Notes: a model not told the origin generated them from the letters alone. A stretch of DNA of 64,000 nucleotides from Riptortus pedestris (GCA_019009955.1 CM032228.1:252469501-252533500), one strand, 5' to 3'. Counted from the first letter of the stretch, positions 19,005 to 30,165 are shown. Numbers and translations are program-made.

Positions 19005-19490
19005 GGTACTTGAGAGTACAGTTGAACGAATTTTATTCAACTTTATCAAAACATATAAAATATGATCCTGTGTGATCTATTTTTCAATTTACTCTGGTAC
19101 TTGAATAATAACTTTGGCCTCTGCGGAGTGTGCAGTTGAATGAATTTTATTCAACTTTGTTAAAACATATAAAATATGATCCTGTGTCATCTATTTTTCA
19201 ACTTACTCGGGTACTTGAATAATAACTTTGGCCTCTGCGGAGAGTACAGATGAACGAATTTTATTCAACTTTATTAAAACATATAAAATATGATCCTGTG
19301 TCATCTATTTTTCAATTTACTCGGGTACTTGAATAATAACTTTGGCCTCTGCGGAGAGTACAGTTGAACGAATTTTATTCAACTTTATTAAAACATATAA
19401 AATATGATCCTGTGTCATCTATTTTTCAATTTACTCGGGTACTTGAATAATAACTTTGGCCTCTGCGGAGAGTACAGATTAACAAATGCT
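19005..19490. repeat. 114-bp tandem repeat, about four copies
   Basis: GATCCTGTGTCATCTATTTT recurs at 19064, 19178, 19292 and 19406, exactly 114 bp apart. Each unit contains GGCCTCTGCGGAGAGTACAG. Units are nearly identical. Confidence 0.93.
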
Positions 19491-19543
19491 ATTCAACATT
19501 ATCGAAAACAAAGAACATAACAGAGTATTGTTTATGTAACATG

Positions 19544-19842
19544 AGTAGAAGTGGGGGTTTGATGAAGGCAGAAAACAGAAAATGCAATATCTCGGTTAAT
19601 ATTCAAGACAGAGAACAATTGTATATAACAATATTAATAGTACATTTACTTTGCAATAAGACTGGTTTTATACACTTTTTTGATCTGACTTAGTAACGGA
19701 GATATTTCGAATATCGCCACCTTTACCCCCCCCCCCCCTCTTGTCCGATTTCAGCTATTAACGAACATGATCTGCCTTTTTACATAAAACATTTAAATAT
19801 CGAGTTTTGTAACGATAAAAAAAAATTGCGACTACTAGAGCG

Positions 19843-19915
<73 letters not shown>

Positions 19916-20030
19916 GAACGGACTTCATTTTCGTCATCTCCGGGGTAGGATCGATGGACATTTGAAGAAAATTTTCGAAAATCGCATCATGAGTACAACC
20001 TCAATAGCTGATTTCTCTTAAGGGAATCAA
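19544..20030 (+). mobile_element. Family A element, 5' end missing
   Basis: GAAGTGGGGGTTTGATGAAG, C-run at 19728-19738, (TA)n at 19847-19910, then TTCATTTTCGTCATCTCCG through GATTTCTCTTAAGGGAATC. Confidence 0.75.
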
Positions 20031-20411
20031 CAGATTGAGATGAGATCACAAGGGTTTGTCACATCCAAGCATTCAGGAAATCTGCTTAGTTTTCTTGTCA
20101 TCAAAATAAACCCAAACAACACGATATCTTGTCACACAGCTTTGATGAAGTGGTTGGCCTGGCAACACTTTTCAATGAGGATACATTTTTTTTTTTTTAA
20201 CCTGCGACCATTTTATGAAGATTGTCAACAAGAGTGCATTGATTATGACAAAGAGAAAGCGTAGTCTGTTTATTCACCACTTCACATTTAATTAATAATG
20301 ATTACGGACAATATTGGAAATGATATTTTCAATTACGTAATCATGAATCCCACAAATATGAGTATGTAAAAAAAAAACAAGAACAGAAAAGATAATAATT
20401 AAAACAATTAA
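20031..20411. other. No gene recognised
   Basis: A 74-codon plus-strand frame (20040-20264) shows no family motif and includes a poly-T run. Not called. Confidence 0.5.
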
Positions 20412-20748
20412 TGAACAGTTAATCACAAAACTTTTTTATGGCTCCTCACAATTTTATTTCTTATAAACGCTGAGCGCTTTCGGGGACTAAATCCCCATCC
20501 TCAGAGCGTCAGAGCGTAGGGCAATCCTATAGACTTGCTACTAGGCTAAACCCTGCCGATGCACACGATGCCGATGCACCGATGCCGATGGAGTGCATCG
20601 GCAGGGTTTAGCCTGGTAGCAAGCCTATAGGATCGCCCTACGCTCTGACGCTCTGAGGATGGGGATTTAGTCCCCGAAAGCGCTCAGCGTTTATAAGAAA
20701 TAAAATTGTGAGGAGCCATAAAAAAGTTTTGTGATTAACCATTCATCA
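20412..20748. mobile_element. Large near-perfect palindrome (fold-back element)
   Basis: Arms 20412-20564 and 20593-20748 are almost perfectly complementary with a 28-bp spacer rich in GATGCCGATG repeats. Arms are unusually GC-rich for the region and include CGCTTTCGGGGACTAAATC and CCTACGCTCTGACGCTCTG. No ORF. Confidence 0.92.
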
Positions 20749-20881
20749 CCCTCACCACCAGCTATAAATAAATATGAATTAATGAACAGCCTACTCAGAA
20801 AGATCTTTTATATTATCAACGTTATGTTTTTGATTTATGAAAAGGAATGATCTCAACTTCTGATATAAAATAAAAATATTG

Positions 20882-21010
20882 CTTTTTAGCAGATTTCCCT
20901 TCAAGGAAATCAGCAATTGAGGTCGTAATTATTACGCAATTTTTGAAATATTTCTTCAAATGCCCTTGAAAGGATTCTACGAATGGGATGAGGTATATAC
21001 ATATACATAT
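20882..21010 (-). repeat. Family A 3' end fragment
   Basis: TTTTTAGCAGATTTCCCTTC, AATTGAGGTCGTAATTATTA and a short TATACA tract. It abuts the 3' tail of the I-like element. Confidence 0.65.
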
Positions 21011-21179
21011 TTGTACATAGAGTGTTCAGTAAAGTATATCATATAATAATTTATTTATTTATTTAATGGAGCTTCGCAGCTTTGGCGATGTTGCTCTAAA
21101 ATAAAGCTTAAAAAACAAAACAAAACTCAAATGAAAACAAAACAATACAAAAAAATAACAAAATTAAACAAAACAGAAA

Positions 21180-21835
21180 TGGACACAACAGGAACATAGA
21201 ATACAAAAGGAACACAAAACGTAAAAGGAACATAGAACACAAAAGGAACACAAAACGTAAAAGGAACATAGAAGACAAAAGGAACACAAAATATAAAAGG
21301 AACATAGAAGACAAAACATAAAAGGAACATAGAACACAAAATGAACACAAAACATAAAAGGAACATAGAACGCAAAAGGAACACAAAATATAAAAGGAAC
21401 ATAGAACACAAAACATAAAAGGACCATAGAGCACAAAATGAACACAAAACATAAAAGGACCATAAAACGCAAAAGGAACACAAAACATAAAAGGAACATA
21501 GAACACAAAAGGAACACAAAACATAAAAGGACCATAAAACGCAAAAGGAACACAAAACATAAAAGGAACATAGAACACAAAAGGAACACAAAACATAAAA
21601 GGAACATAGAACACATAATGAACACAAAACATAAAAGGACCATAGAGCACAAAAGGAACACAAAACATAAAAGGAACATAGAACGCAAAAGGAACACAAA
21701 ACATAAAAGGAACATAGAACCCAAAGGAACACAATACATAAAAGGACATAGAACGCAAAAGGAGCACAAAACATAAAAGGAACATAGAACCCAAAGGAAC
21801 ACAAAACATAAAAGGATCACAAAACAGAGAGAAAA
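21180..21835. repeat. 36-bp minisatellite in the retrotransposon 3' UTR
   Basis: Unit ACATAAAAGGAACATAGAAC plus ACAAAAGGAACACAAA, itself a doubled 18-bp unit. All three minus frames and one plus frame stay open across it, giving spurious Phe/Cys-rich and Lys-rich ORFs. Confidence 0.93.
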
Positions 21836-22154
21836 TACGAAAAACAGAGATGAAATTAAAACAGAAATGGGAAAGAATTTGAAAAATAAATATTCAATAA
21901 ATAAATAATTAAATCAATAATTAAAATAAAAATGGTATATAAAATGAATAAAAGAAATTTTTAATTATTTAGGTTTTGATAAAATATAAGTTGGTCCAGA
22001 TGACTAATTACATAAAACTCTGTAACTCCCTAATACACACTCAAATGAGTGAAAACATGAAAACAAAAAAAAAATCGAGGTTTAGATAAAATGTTTATTT
22101 CTGCATCCAAAAATGTTGTAAAAATAAAAATGTAAAATTTAAATTTAAAATATA

Positions 22155-22352
22155 TCAGATTTTTGAATAGATGTGTATAGTCTTTAAATGTTTGAGAATT
22201 GTATCTATGTATGGACTCCCCTTTGTCAGTAGTTCGGGGAAATTGTGTGGTATCTGTAAGTAATTGCGTTGCCTGCAGTCAGTCAGTATATGTTTAACTG
22301 TCAGAGCTTCATTACAACTTCTACAAGTCGGTTTGTCTTGTTTGTTCATCAA
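22155..22352 (-). pseudogene. C-terminal Cys/His finger of the I-like element
   Basis: PTCRSCNEALTVKHILTDC then SPYIDTILKHLK. The C-x2-C-x8-H-x4-C spacing is that seen downstream of RNase H in I-group elements. It aligns with 2580-2720. Confidence 0.8.
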
Positions 22353-22522
22353 GTATGAGTGTGTTAGTAGAGTGTGTCCAATTCGTAACCATGTAAGTAT
22401 TACTTCATCTCTTCTTGCTTTAAAGTCGTAAGGCTACGGCTTCACTGAATGTTTAATTTCTCTAAGCTTACTAGTCGAGCTCAGCCAGTGACCTTGCCAT
22501 ATGTGAAGTATTTCTGTCTTTG

Positions 22523-23146
22523 TTACTTTGCAGTGATGTTTTTCCTTGTGGCTAGTTTTGCATGTTTGTCTACTATAGTGTTCTGTTTAATGTCTTCGTG
22601 CCCGGGAATCCATAACATAGTTATGTTTATATGTTTAAGTCTGTTAATGTGAGAGAAAATTTGTGTGATTACAGGATGTGACTTGTAAATGTTTCTTAGT
22701 GAGAGCAATGAGGTATCTGTGCAGAGAAGGACATTTTTCTGAACGTTTGTGTCTATATTGGAAAGAGCGAGTAATATTGCATGTAGCTCTGCTGTGTATA
22801 TGCTTGTGTCATCGGGTAGTTTATTGCTGTCAATATGATTGCCAATGACTGCCGCTGCACCTGTACCACTGGCAGTTTTGGAACCGTCTGTATATACGTG
22901 TAGTGTGTTATGTGCGTGGTTTGCTACAATGTATTTAAAAGTATTGTGATAAAAGATGTTTGAAAATAAATCGCTCTTTTTATATTTGGTTAAAATTAAG
23001 TTCACTTTTAGGTTCTTTATGGACCAAGGAGGAAATGATGGTTGTATATTAAAATACATATCTCTATTTAGAACCTTGGAGCCATATGTGCTGTCTAAAG
23101 TACGAATGAAAAGTGGTTTATTTTTGCAATGTTTTTGGATGTACAT
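22523..23146 (-). pseudogene. RNase H domain of the I-like element
   Basis: VYTDGSKTASGTG, AELHAILLAL, LLCTDTSLLSL and WIPGHEDIKQN are visible, giving the D-E-D-H/D set, although the second Asp box reads TDTS instead of SDS and the last Asp motif reads NTIVD. Confidence 0.85.
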
Positions 23147-23586
23147 ATTAAAAAAATGGTTATTTAAAAAAATTCATTACACAGGGTGTGTTCAAAGCTT
23201 TTGCTTGTAAAACAAATTTTGCACATAACATCATGCGCCTGTACTCCAGTGGAGGTTCTCCAGCCTCTGCACAAAGGCTTTCTGCAGGACTAGATTTAAA
23301 TGCACCAATTGCGATTCTTAGTCCTGTGTGGTGTATTGGGTCCAGAAGTTTTAGAGTTGTCGGACTGGCAGATGAATATGCTATACATCCATAATCCAGA
23401 ATAGACCTGGTAAACGCACGGTAAAATGTAAGCATCATTGATCTGTCAGCACCCCATTGCGTGTTACTAAGAATCCTTAATAAGTTCAATGATTTCTTGC
23501 ACTTATTAACAATTTTTTTCAAATGAGGTACCCATGTGAGTCGTTTGTCTAGTGTAAGTCCAAGGAATGTAATGATATTAGTATTT

Positions 23587-24434
23587 TCAATGAATTTGTT
23601 TTTTAAAGTTATGTGAGGAGTTGTAACATTTCTTTTTTTTTTTGTTGAAAACAATTTGTTTAGATTTTTCATATGAAAATCTAAAACCTGTTTTTTCACT
23701 CCACTTTTCCAACTCATTTATTGTGGTCTGTAATCTTTGTTGTGCTTTAAAAATATCAGTTTGTGTGGTGTATATAAAGAGGTCATCAGCATACAGGCAA
23801 TAAGACACATCTTCGGGGATAAAATTTACAATGGAGTTAATTGCAATATTGAAGAGAGTTGTACTCAGTACTCCTCCTTGTGGCACTCACTATCCTCACC
23901 CTGAATGATCTTTTGGAAAGATACTTCTTCATAAAATTTAATATTTTCCCCTGTATTCCCCACTCTACTAATTGGGATAAAATAAGTCTTTTCCATACTG
24001 TGTCGTATTCTTTTTCTATATCTAATGATATTGCCAGGATGAGCTTTTTATTTAAAAAAGCATTGTGTATATCATTTTCAATTCTCGCTGTGTGATGTAG
24101 TGTTGTGATGAGGTCTAAATCCACACTGAAAGGGGGATAGTAATTGCTTACTTTCTATATACCACACTAATCTTTTATTAATCATTTTTTCAAGCAGCTT
24201 GGAAGTACAGCACGTCAGAGATACAGGCCTGAAACTAGTTGATAGTTTTTTATCTTTCCCAGGCTTCAGAATAGGCGCAATTATTGACTCATTCCAGAAG
24301 TGAGGATAGTGTATGCCTTCGAATATCTCATTTAATACTTTTAGAGGGTAATATAAACAATTCTTGTTTATTTTATAAACCACTTTATTCGAAGCATAAA
24401 TACCAAATAATGTTTTCAAATGATTTGAAATCAA
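23587..24434 (-). pseudogene. Reverse transcriptase of the I-like element, broken into three frames
   Basis: Fragments: IIAPILKPGKD and FRPVSLTCCTSKLLEKMI (24434-24078); LAISLDIEKEYDTVWKR (24124-23837; motif A, with Glu where Ala is usual); PQGGVLSTTLFNI and CLYADDLFIYT (23886-23587; motifs B and C with the Asp pair). Confidence 0.88.
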
Positions 24435-24439
24435 ATTTT

Positions 24440-24905
24440 AGTAGTCCGAGAACTTCAGAAGGGGGAGGGGGACAGTCAAGGACTTATTTATCTCGTATAA
24501 TAAAGGTTTCTCGGAAAGAATATCTGGTATTTAATCTTTGATTAAAGTGGTTTATTACAACAGAGTATTAATTATGTAACTTGAGTAGAAGTGGGTGTTC
24601 TCTGAAGGCTGAAAACTGAAAAATGCACATATCTCGGTTAACATTCAAGATAGAGAATACATGTGTATAACAACATTAATAGTACATTTAGTTTGCAATA
24701 AGATTGATGCTATACACTTTTTCGATTCGATGAATAGTAACGGAGATATTTTGAATTATACAAAGTCTCCCCCTGTATACTCCCGTCCCCCTAGTTCGGT
24801 TTCAGCCGTTAACGAACTTGATCTTTCTTTTTGCATAAAACGACTAAATATTGTTTTTGGCAACGATCAAACAACGATTGCTAGACTGATAACAGACTAT
24901 ATATA
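24440..24905 (+). mobile_element. Family A element cut by the Helitron
   Basis: GAAGTGGGTGTTCTCTGAAG, TATCTCGGTTAACATTCAAG, CCGTTAACGAACTTGATC, then a short (TA)n where the Helitron begins. The A 3' segment is not found right after the Helitron. Confidence 0.7.
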
Positions 24906-25724
24906 TCTACTATATAAAAATAAGTCGGGTTTTCCTTCCTGACGCTATAACTCCAGAACGCACGAACCGATTTCCACGGTTTTGCATTCGTTGGAAAGGT
25001 CTCGGGCTCCGTGAGGTTTATAGCAAAGAAAATTCAGGAAAAATTTCAACAGAAAAGCGGGAAAATCTTTTTTCATTATACTGTTAAAATAACATGTGTT
25101 TTCAGTGCATCGTTTGAGTACACAAAGTACAGAAAAGTAACAGCTGTTATTGGAATATTCCTCATTATACTATCATTCATTGTATATTGCATACTTACTT
25201 AACCTGTACTTATTAAATCAAAACGAACAAAAATTTGTCAATAATTAAGCAATCAATACCGCAAAAAGGTATTAATATAAGTAACAATAAAAATTGCACA
25301 ATAAATATTAATTTTAAATTATAGGTCTATTGCCTATTCTATTTATCTGTTGAATAACCTTTGCAGTTTAATAAACATATGTTTCACATGCAGCGCCATC
25401 TCTGATACATAGCATGTACTACAAACCAATATTTTAAGTAGATGGCGCCGGTGCGTGATACATTGTTTGACAGCTGCTCATTGTTCTCTGCTCAGTTAAT
25501 TTCATGTGACAAACCGGTATTGTGTTCACTGTGAAATTGTGAAAAAAATAAGTTATTCGTTTCCTAACATTTCAATTGGAAACCATCAAATCAATCACGT
25601 GTATTGTGCAAATTTTTATTCAATTTCAACAGCAGGCATTTGTCTTTAAGGTGGTAAGTTGAACTGTGTAAATTATGTGGATCGTGCATTTGAGGTTAAA
25701 TTCACCACTCTGTCCATAGTCCAA

Positions 25725-25967
25725 AATCCCTAGAGGACGACTTGCGAACATCGGCCGCCGCACAAGACATGCAAGCCAGCAACAAGTGTATTCACAGAAC
25801 TTAAGCGAAGAAAGACAAAATATAATAAGAGAAAACGCCCGATTGAGACAACGCGTGAGCTCATGAAGATCATTGGCAAGACGCTATGACGTACGTGCGA
25901 AATTATGGAACTCCGGATTTATTAATTACGTCGCAAACAAGGAACCCCAGTTCCAGATTGGCCACAG
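25725..25967 (+). pseudogene. Helitron Rep remnant
   Basis: Across frame breaks the translation shows ENARLRQRV and a DAMTYVRNYGTPDL block, the start of the Helitron Rep region that normally leads to FxTFTCNP. The HUH nuclease and Tyr motifs are deleted. Confidence 0.7.
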
Positions 25968-26606
25968 GTGTTTTCCACTGATGCACTAGGTCGCATGTAT
26001 ACTGTTCATCCTAGAAATGATGAATGTTTTTATTTGCGACTGATGTTGGTAAATGTACGTGGACCAAAATCATTTGCGCATTTGAAAACTGTGAATGGCC
26101 ACCAATGCCAAACATATCGAGAAGCATGTCAACTATTGGGTTTGCTGGAGAACGATTCTCATTGGGATTTAACACTTGCGGATTCAGTTGTTTCATCAAA
26201 TGCGTACCAAATACGAACACTGTTCGCAATTATCATCACCACATGTTTTCCTACTCAACCAATTCAGTTATGGAACAAATACAAAGACGACATATGTGAA
26301 GATATCTTGCATCGCTTGCGCATTCAAACGAATAATCCTGACATCCAAATAACCGATGAAATCTACAATGAAGGATTGATTCTGATTGAGGATCAATGCT
26401 TGACTATTGCAAAAAAGCTACTGATTGAAGTAGGAATGATTGCGCCAAATCGATCGATGCACGATGCATTCAACCAAGAATTAAATCGAGAGCTGCAATA
26501 CAATGTTGATACATTGCAGGAATTCGTTCGAAATAATGTGCCGTTGCTGAATGAACAGCAAAAACAAGTATGTATACGAAACATTAATGCAAGCGGTGGA
26601 CAATAA
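25968..26606 (+). pseudogene. Helitron helicase, N-terminal part
   Basis: A 212-codon frame with MYTVHPRNDECFYLRLMLV, GPKSFAHLKTVNG and TYREACQLLGLLENDSHW, all typical of Helitron Rep-helicase proteins. A four-base insertion (GTA-TGTA-TAC) near 26570 breaks the frame just before the helicase; the sequence resumes in another frame at YETLMQAVDNN. Confidence 0.9.
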
Positions 26607-26964
26607 TACTGGTGGTCTATTCTTCCTGGACGCACCTGGAGGAACAGGGAAAACATTTGTCATTTCATTGATTTTGGCCACTATTCGATCAAGATGTGAC
26701 ATAGCTTTGGCGTTAGCATCATCGGGAATTGCGGCGACTCTTCTAGATGGCGGCCGTACCTCACATTCTGCGCTTAAGTTGCCACTCAATTTAAACACAA
26801 TTGATACACCAACATGCAATATTTCCCGATCCAGTGCAATGGGAAAATTGTTGATTCAATGCAAGCTCATTGTTTGGGATGAGTGCACAATGGCACATAA
26901 GAAATCACTTGAAGAACTTAATTTCACACTGAAGGATCTTCGGCGAAATAAAAACATCTTTTGA
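26551..26964 (+). pseudogene. Helitron Pif1-like helicase, Walker region
   Basis: Contains LDAPGGTGKTFVISLI (Walker A), ALASSGIAATLLDGGRTSHS, and LIVWDECTMAHKKSLE (Walker B). Broken off after DLRRNKN; about 150 codons of helicase are missing before the next block. Confidence 0.92.
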
Positions 26965-26974
26965 TCCGTTGATC

Positions 26975-27470
26975 CGTTGATTCCATAACAAATCCCGATG
27001 ATGTAGTAAATTATCCAACGGAGTTTTTGAACTCTCTGGAGTTACCAGGATTTCCACCACATAACTTGCAACTCAAAGTTGGTACAGTTATTATGATATT
27101 GCGTAATTTGAATCCACCGCGACTTTGCAACGGTACTCGACTTTCGGTAAAAAGACTTATGCCGAATTTGATTGAGGCAACCATTATTAACGGAAAGTAC
27201 GCAGGTGAAAATGTATGTATTCCTCGAATACCAATGATTCCGTTTGACTTCAAACGATTGCAATTTCCAGTTCGCCTTGCGTTCGCAATGACAATTAACA
27301 AGTCGCAAGGCCAATCGCTTAGTGTTTGCGGGATAAATTTAGAAAATCATTGTTTTTCACATGGGCAGTTATACGTTGCGTGTTCACGAGTTGGGAAACC
27401 ATCCGCTTTGTTTGTGTTAACGTCAGACCAAAAAACAAAAAATGTGGTTTACCAAAGAGCACTTCTTTGA
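26975..27470 (+). pseudogene. Helitron Pif1-like helicase, C-terminal part
   Basis: Starts NPDDVVNYPTEFLNSLELPG, then NPPRLCNGTRL, RLAFAMTINKSQGQSL and HGQLYVACSRVGKPSALFVL, the last helicase motifs (V and VI). The C-terminus is intact and ends in a normal stop. Confidence 0.92.
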
Positions 27471-27732
27471 AGCGGATAATTTGGGGAGACGTATAACGCT
27501 TCGATTCAGTATTTACTTTGGATTCACAATCATTTACTTAGAGAAGTTCAACTAAATAACACTTCATTTTTGTAATCGAAATGAATTCATTACTGTTGTG
27601 AAATGAAATCAAATTTTTCCTTTTCAAATATAAAACAAAAAAAAAATTGTCTTAATCTTTTAATCACCAAACAAAATGTTACATAAAACGAAGCCATCTG
27701 GTGGCGAAACGGAGTTCGCCGGGTTTGCTAGT

Positions 27733-28380
27733 ACATATATATAATTATTGTAATTTTAACTCAACCACTCAAATTTAAATAATAAAAGAATTAAAGGCCG
27801 GGGGAGGGCGATCAAGATAACGTATTTGCATGTATCTCGTATAATAAAGGTATCTTGTATACCAATATTTTGTATTTAAGCCTCAAATAAAGTGGTTAAT
27901 TATATAACAGAGTGTTATTTATGTGACATTATTCGGTGTCAGGTTTACTAAAGGCTGAAAACTAATAAATGCAAATATTTCCGTTAGCATTCATAATAGA
28001 CAATAAATGTATATAACATTTATTTATAGTACATTTACGTTGCAATAGGATTGGTTCTATACAATTTTCGATCCGACGTAAATAATAACCCCTCCCCCTG
28101 GTACGATTTCAGTCATTAACGAACTTTTTCTTTCTTTTTACATAAAGCTAATAAATATGGAGTTTGGTAACGATCAAGCAAAAGTTACGACTCCGCAAGA
28201 GCGTTATGAGACATTACATATATATATCATCTCCCGAGTAGGATCGATGGGCATTTGAAGAAATGTGTCGTGAGTTTTAATAAGTGAATTTTAATCGCTG
28301 ATTTTTCTTAAAGAAAATATGCTAAAAGAGCGAATTTCTAGGTTAATGGTTATTCCTTTAAAGGAAATCTGCTAAAATAG
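27733..28380 (+). mobile_element. Family A element, diverged
   Basis: TAAAGGCCGGGGGAGGGCG, TCTCGTATAATAAAGG, GAGTTTGGTAACGATCAAGC, a short TATATATA, GGATCGATGGGCATTTGAAG, and a terminal TTTTTCTTAAAGAAAATATG. A second, separate A end (CCTTTAAAGGAAATCTGCTA) follows at 28352-28376. Confidence 0.65.
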
Positions 28381-28385
28381 AGCTT

Positions 28386-28527
28386 ATTGCATTATGCATT
28401 GGTCTTAATATCACTTGGTAAAACTGTAGCCTTGAGTTCGATTCTCACTCGGCCATAGGAATTTATTTAGTTACGAACTCATTGAATTAAATCCTTAGTC
28501 CCACAAGGGCTAGAGACGGGCTGAATC
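28386..28527 (+). mobile_element. tRNA-derived SINE, left part
   Basis: TTGGTAAAACTGTAGCCTTG and GAGTTCGATTCTCACTCGG (B-box-like), then GGAATTTATTTAGTTACG and AAATCCTTAGTCCCACAAGG. It is homologous to 32241-32420. A hAT element interrupts it; the SINE resumes at 29092. Confidence 0.65.
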
Positions 28528-28535
28528 CTGTAGAT

Positions 28536-29083
28536 CAGGGCTTCTTAAACTATGGGTCGCGATCCCATTTGGGGTCGCGTAGCAAAATTCTGGGGTCGCG
28601 AGAGATAAAAATACAATTTATGTTTTATCTTCAGTTACAACTTATTCGTCGATTCGACGATGCTTCTTTTACAAAGAGAAGGTTATCTTTCCTTTGGAAG
28701 GACGAGGCGATTTTCTACTTCCGGATGTATGTAGGCAATAAAAAACAGGCACATCCATCTCATTAAATTTTTAACTTATACTTTAATTTAATACTTACCA
28801 CGCAACTACTTGAATATATTCGAGAGAATTAAGACGGTCAGAATCCTCCTTTATTTTTGAAACTATAATAAGTAGAATTCTATAATTTGTTGTGCAATTT
28901 TCAATTTTAGATTTTTGTATGTTTCAAAACGAATTCTAAACTTCATATGTATATGTATATTGTTACCTAATAAATAAATCATCAAATAATATTAATTTAT
29001 TTTTCTTTTATATTTGTATGGGGCCGTCAAGAAACTCGCAATCATAAATGGGGTCGTAGATTACAAAAGTTTAAGAAGTCCTG
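28536..29083 (+). mobile_element. Non-autonomous hAT element
   Basis: Ends CAGGGCTTCTTAAACTATGG and (reverse) CAGGACTTCTTAAACTTTTG form terminal inverted repeats. Both sides carry CTGTAGAT (28528-28535, 29084-29091), a perfect 8-bp target duplication. 548 bp, with GGGTCGCG motifs inside both ends and no transposase frame. Confidence 0.92.
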
Positions 29084-29091
29084 CTGTAGAT

Positions 29092-29125
29092 AACCCCTCT
29101 CAATTAACCTTATTAGCACAAAATG
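29092..29125 (+). mobile_element. tRNA-derived SINE, right part
   Basis: AACCCCTCTCAATTAACCTT continues the SINE after the hAT insertion, as AACCCATGCCAGTTGGGC does in the other copy. Confidence 0.55.
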
Positions 29126-29149
29126 AAATTAAATAAATAACAATTTGTT

Positions 29150-29800
29150 CATATAGAAAAATAAAATGATAATTTATGATGCAACTGATTGAAAGGAAGT
29201 GATTATCAACGAGAATGGCACTCGAAATACTTTCTCAAAGAAACCAATGTTATATTGTCATTTTCAAAAAACTAACTGTCATTCACATCCAAAAGTAAAT
29301 AAAAATATCACAACAAAAAAAACTATATAAATTTACGTAATATTGATTCATTTAGAGCTTGGTCATGTAAGCTCTTAATCAATCAATATATAATCGAAAA
29401 ATCTCTTCAAATTTCCACCTTGATAGATTATCATAATTTCATTGAACTTATTAAATCTATGATATCTTTTGACGTCAGGGTGAGAAGTACATATTTTGCA
29501 TTATCATCTTACAGGATATTTTCAAGTAGAGTACATTCTGAGTTCATATAGAATAATTATTTTTTTCTGCCGTCAACAACAGGAATCCTTTTCACACAAT
29601 CTTGAATTGCTTTTTTCACACCACTTGTATATGATTTATGCAACAGCACGCAGTTGATGTCATTGTTATTACTGTTTATATAATATATGTTAACTGCTCG
29701 CGTTCGTGTCACCCATTCAACAAATCCATTAGAATAAAGATATACAACTCCATACACAATCAAATGATACCCCATAATAATCGAAAATATTTACTTCAGG
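29150..29800 (-). repeat. Unclassified repeat, copy 1, with a 72-codon frame
   Basis: Homologous to 34735-35105 in opposite orientation (shared GGTATCATTTGATTGTGTATG, AACAATGACATCAACTGC, GTGAATGACAGTT). In this copy a frame at 29775-29557 is open (start MGYHLIVYGVVYLYSNGF, end VVDGRKK); in the other copy it carries stops. I do not recognise the protein. It may be a remnant exon or an unknown element. Confidence 0.6.
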
Positions 29801-29893
29801 CGGAAAACACGAAAGCACGAATATTTCGCTTAATACGTGATTTAGCAAACAATGAATAGAACAAGAATTGTATACCATCAATAGAGATATTTC

Positions 29894-29939
<46 letters not shown>

Positions 29940-30165
29940 ACGTACATACCAAGATTTATGGAACACTAAATATTCAATAAGGTTGGTTCTTAACATTTTT
30001 TTTTCTGGACGGAGATATTTGTAACTTTTGATAACTCCTTCCCACTGGACAAATACCAGCCATTAATGAACTTAATCTTTATTTTTACACAAAACGTTTA
30101 CTTTGCGAGTTTGGTAACGGTTAAACAAAAATTGGAACCACAAGAGCGTTAACAGGCTTATATAT
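29801..30165 (+). repeat. Family A fragment with (TA)n
   Basis: Diverged A central part with (TA)n at 29898-29936, then GGTTGGTTCTTAACATTTTT, CAGCCATTAATGAACTTAAT and GAGCGTTAACAGGC. Confidence 0.6.

Larger units (their letters stand above)
21050..24437 (-). mobile_element. I-like non-LTR retrotransposon, 5'-truncated, frameshifted
   Basis: From right to left: RT fingers and palm (24434-23587), thumb (23717-23160), RNase H (23146-22523), Cys/His finger (22352-22155), a 3' UTR containing a 36-bp minisatellite, and a TAAATAAATAAAT tail at 21050-21064. ORF1 and endonuclease are missing. At least four frame breaks make it dead. Tail motif ACATCGCCAAAGCTGCGAAG matches the 3' end at 3020-3057, so both belong to one lineage. 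Confidence 0.88.
24906..27731 (+). mobile_element. Helitron, internally deleted
   Basis: Begins TCTACTATATAAAAATAAG after an A and ends with the hairpin GGCGAAACGGAGTTCGCC, then GGGTTTGCTAG followed by T. These are the TC start, the subterminal hairpin and the CTRR end of Helitrons inserted between A and T. Length 2826 bp; autonomous ones are usually 5-8 kb. It holds a Rep N-terminal remnant and broken helicase frames, so it cannot move on its own. Confidence 0.93.

Noticed and set aside
20040..20264. 74-codon plus ORF
   Set aside because: Contains a poly-T tract and no recognisable motif; no splice or regulatory context.
21108..21820. Three overlapping minus ORFs rich in Phe, Cys and Val, and a plus Lys-rich ORF
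   Set aside because: They are readings of a tandem repeat in a retrotransposon 3' UTR, open in several frames at once.
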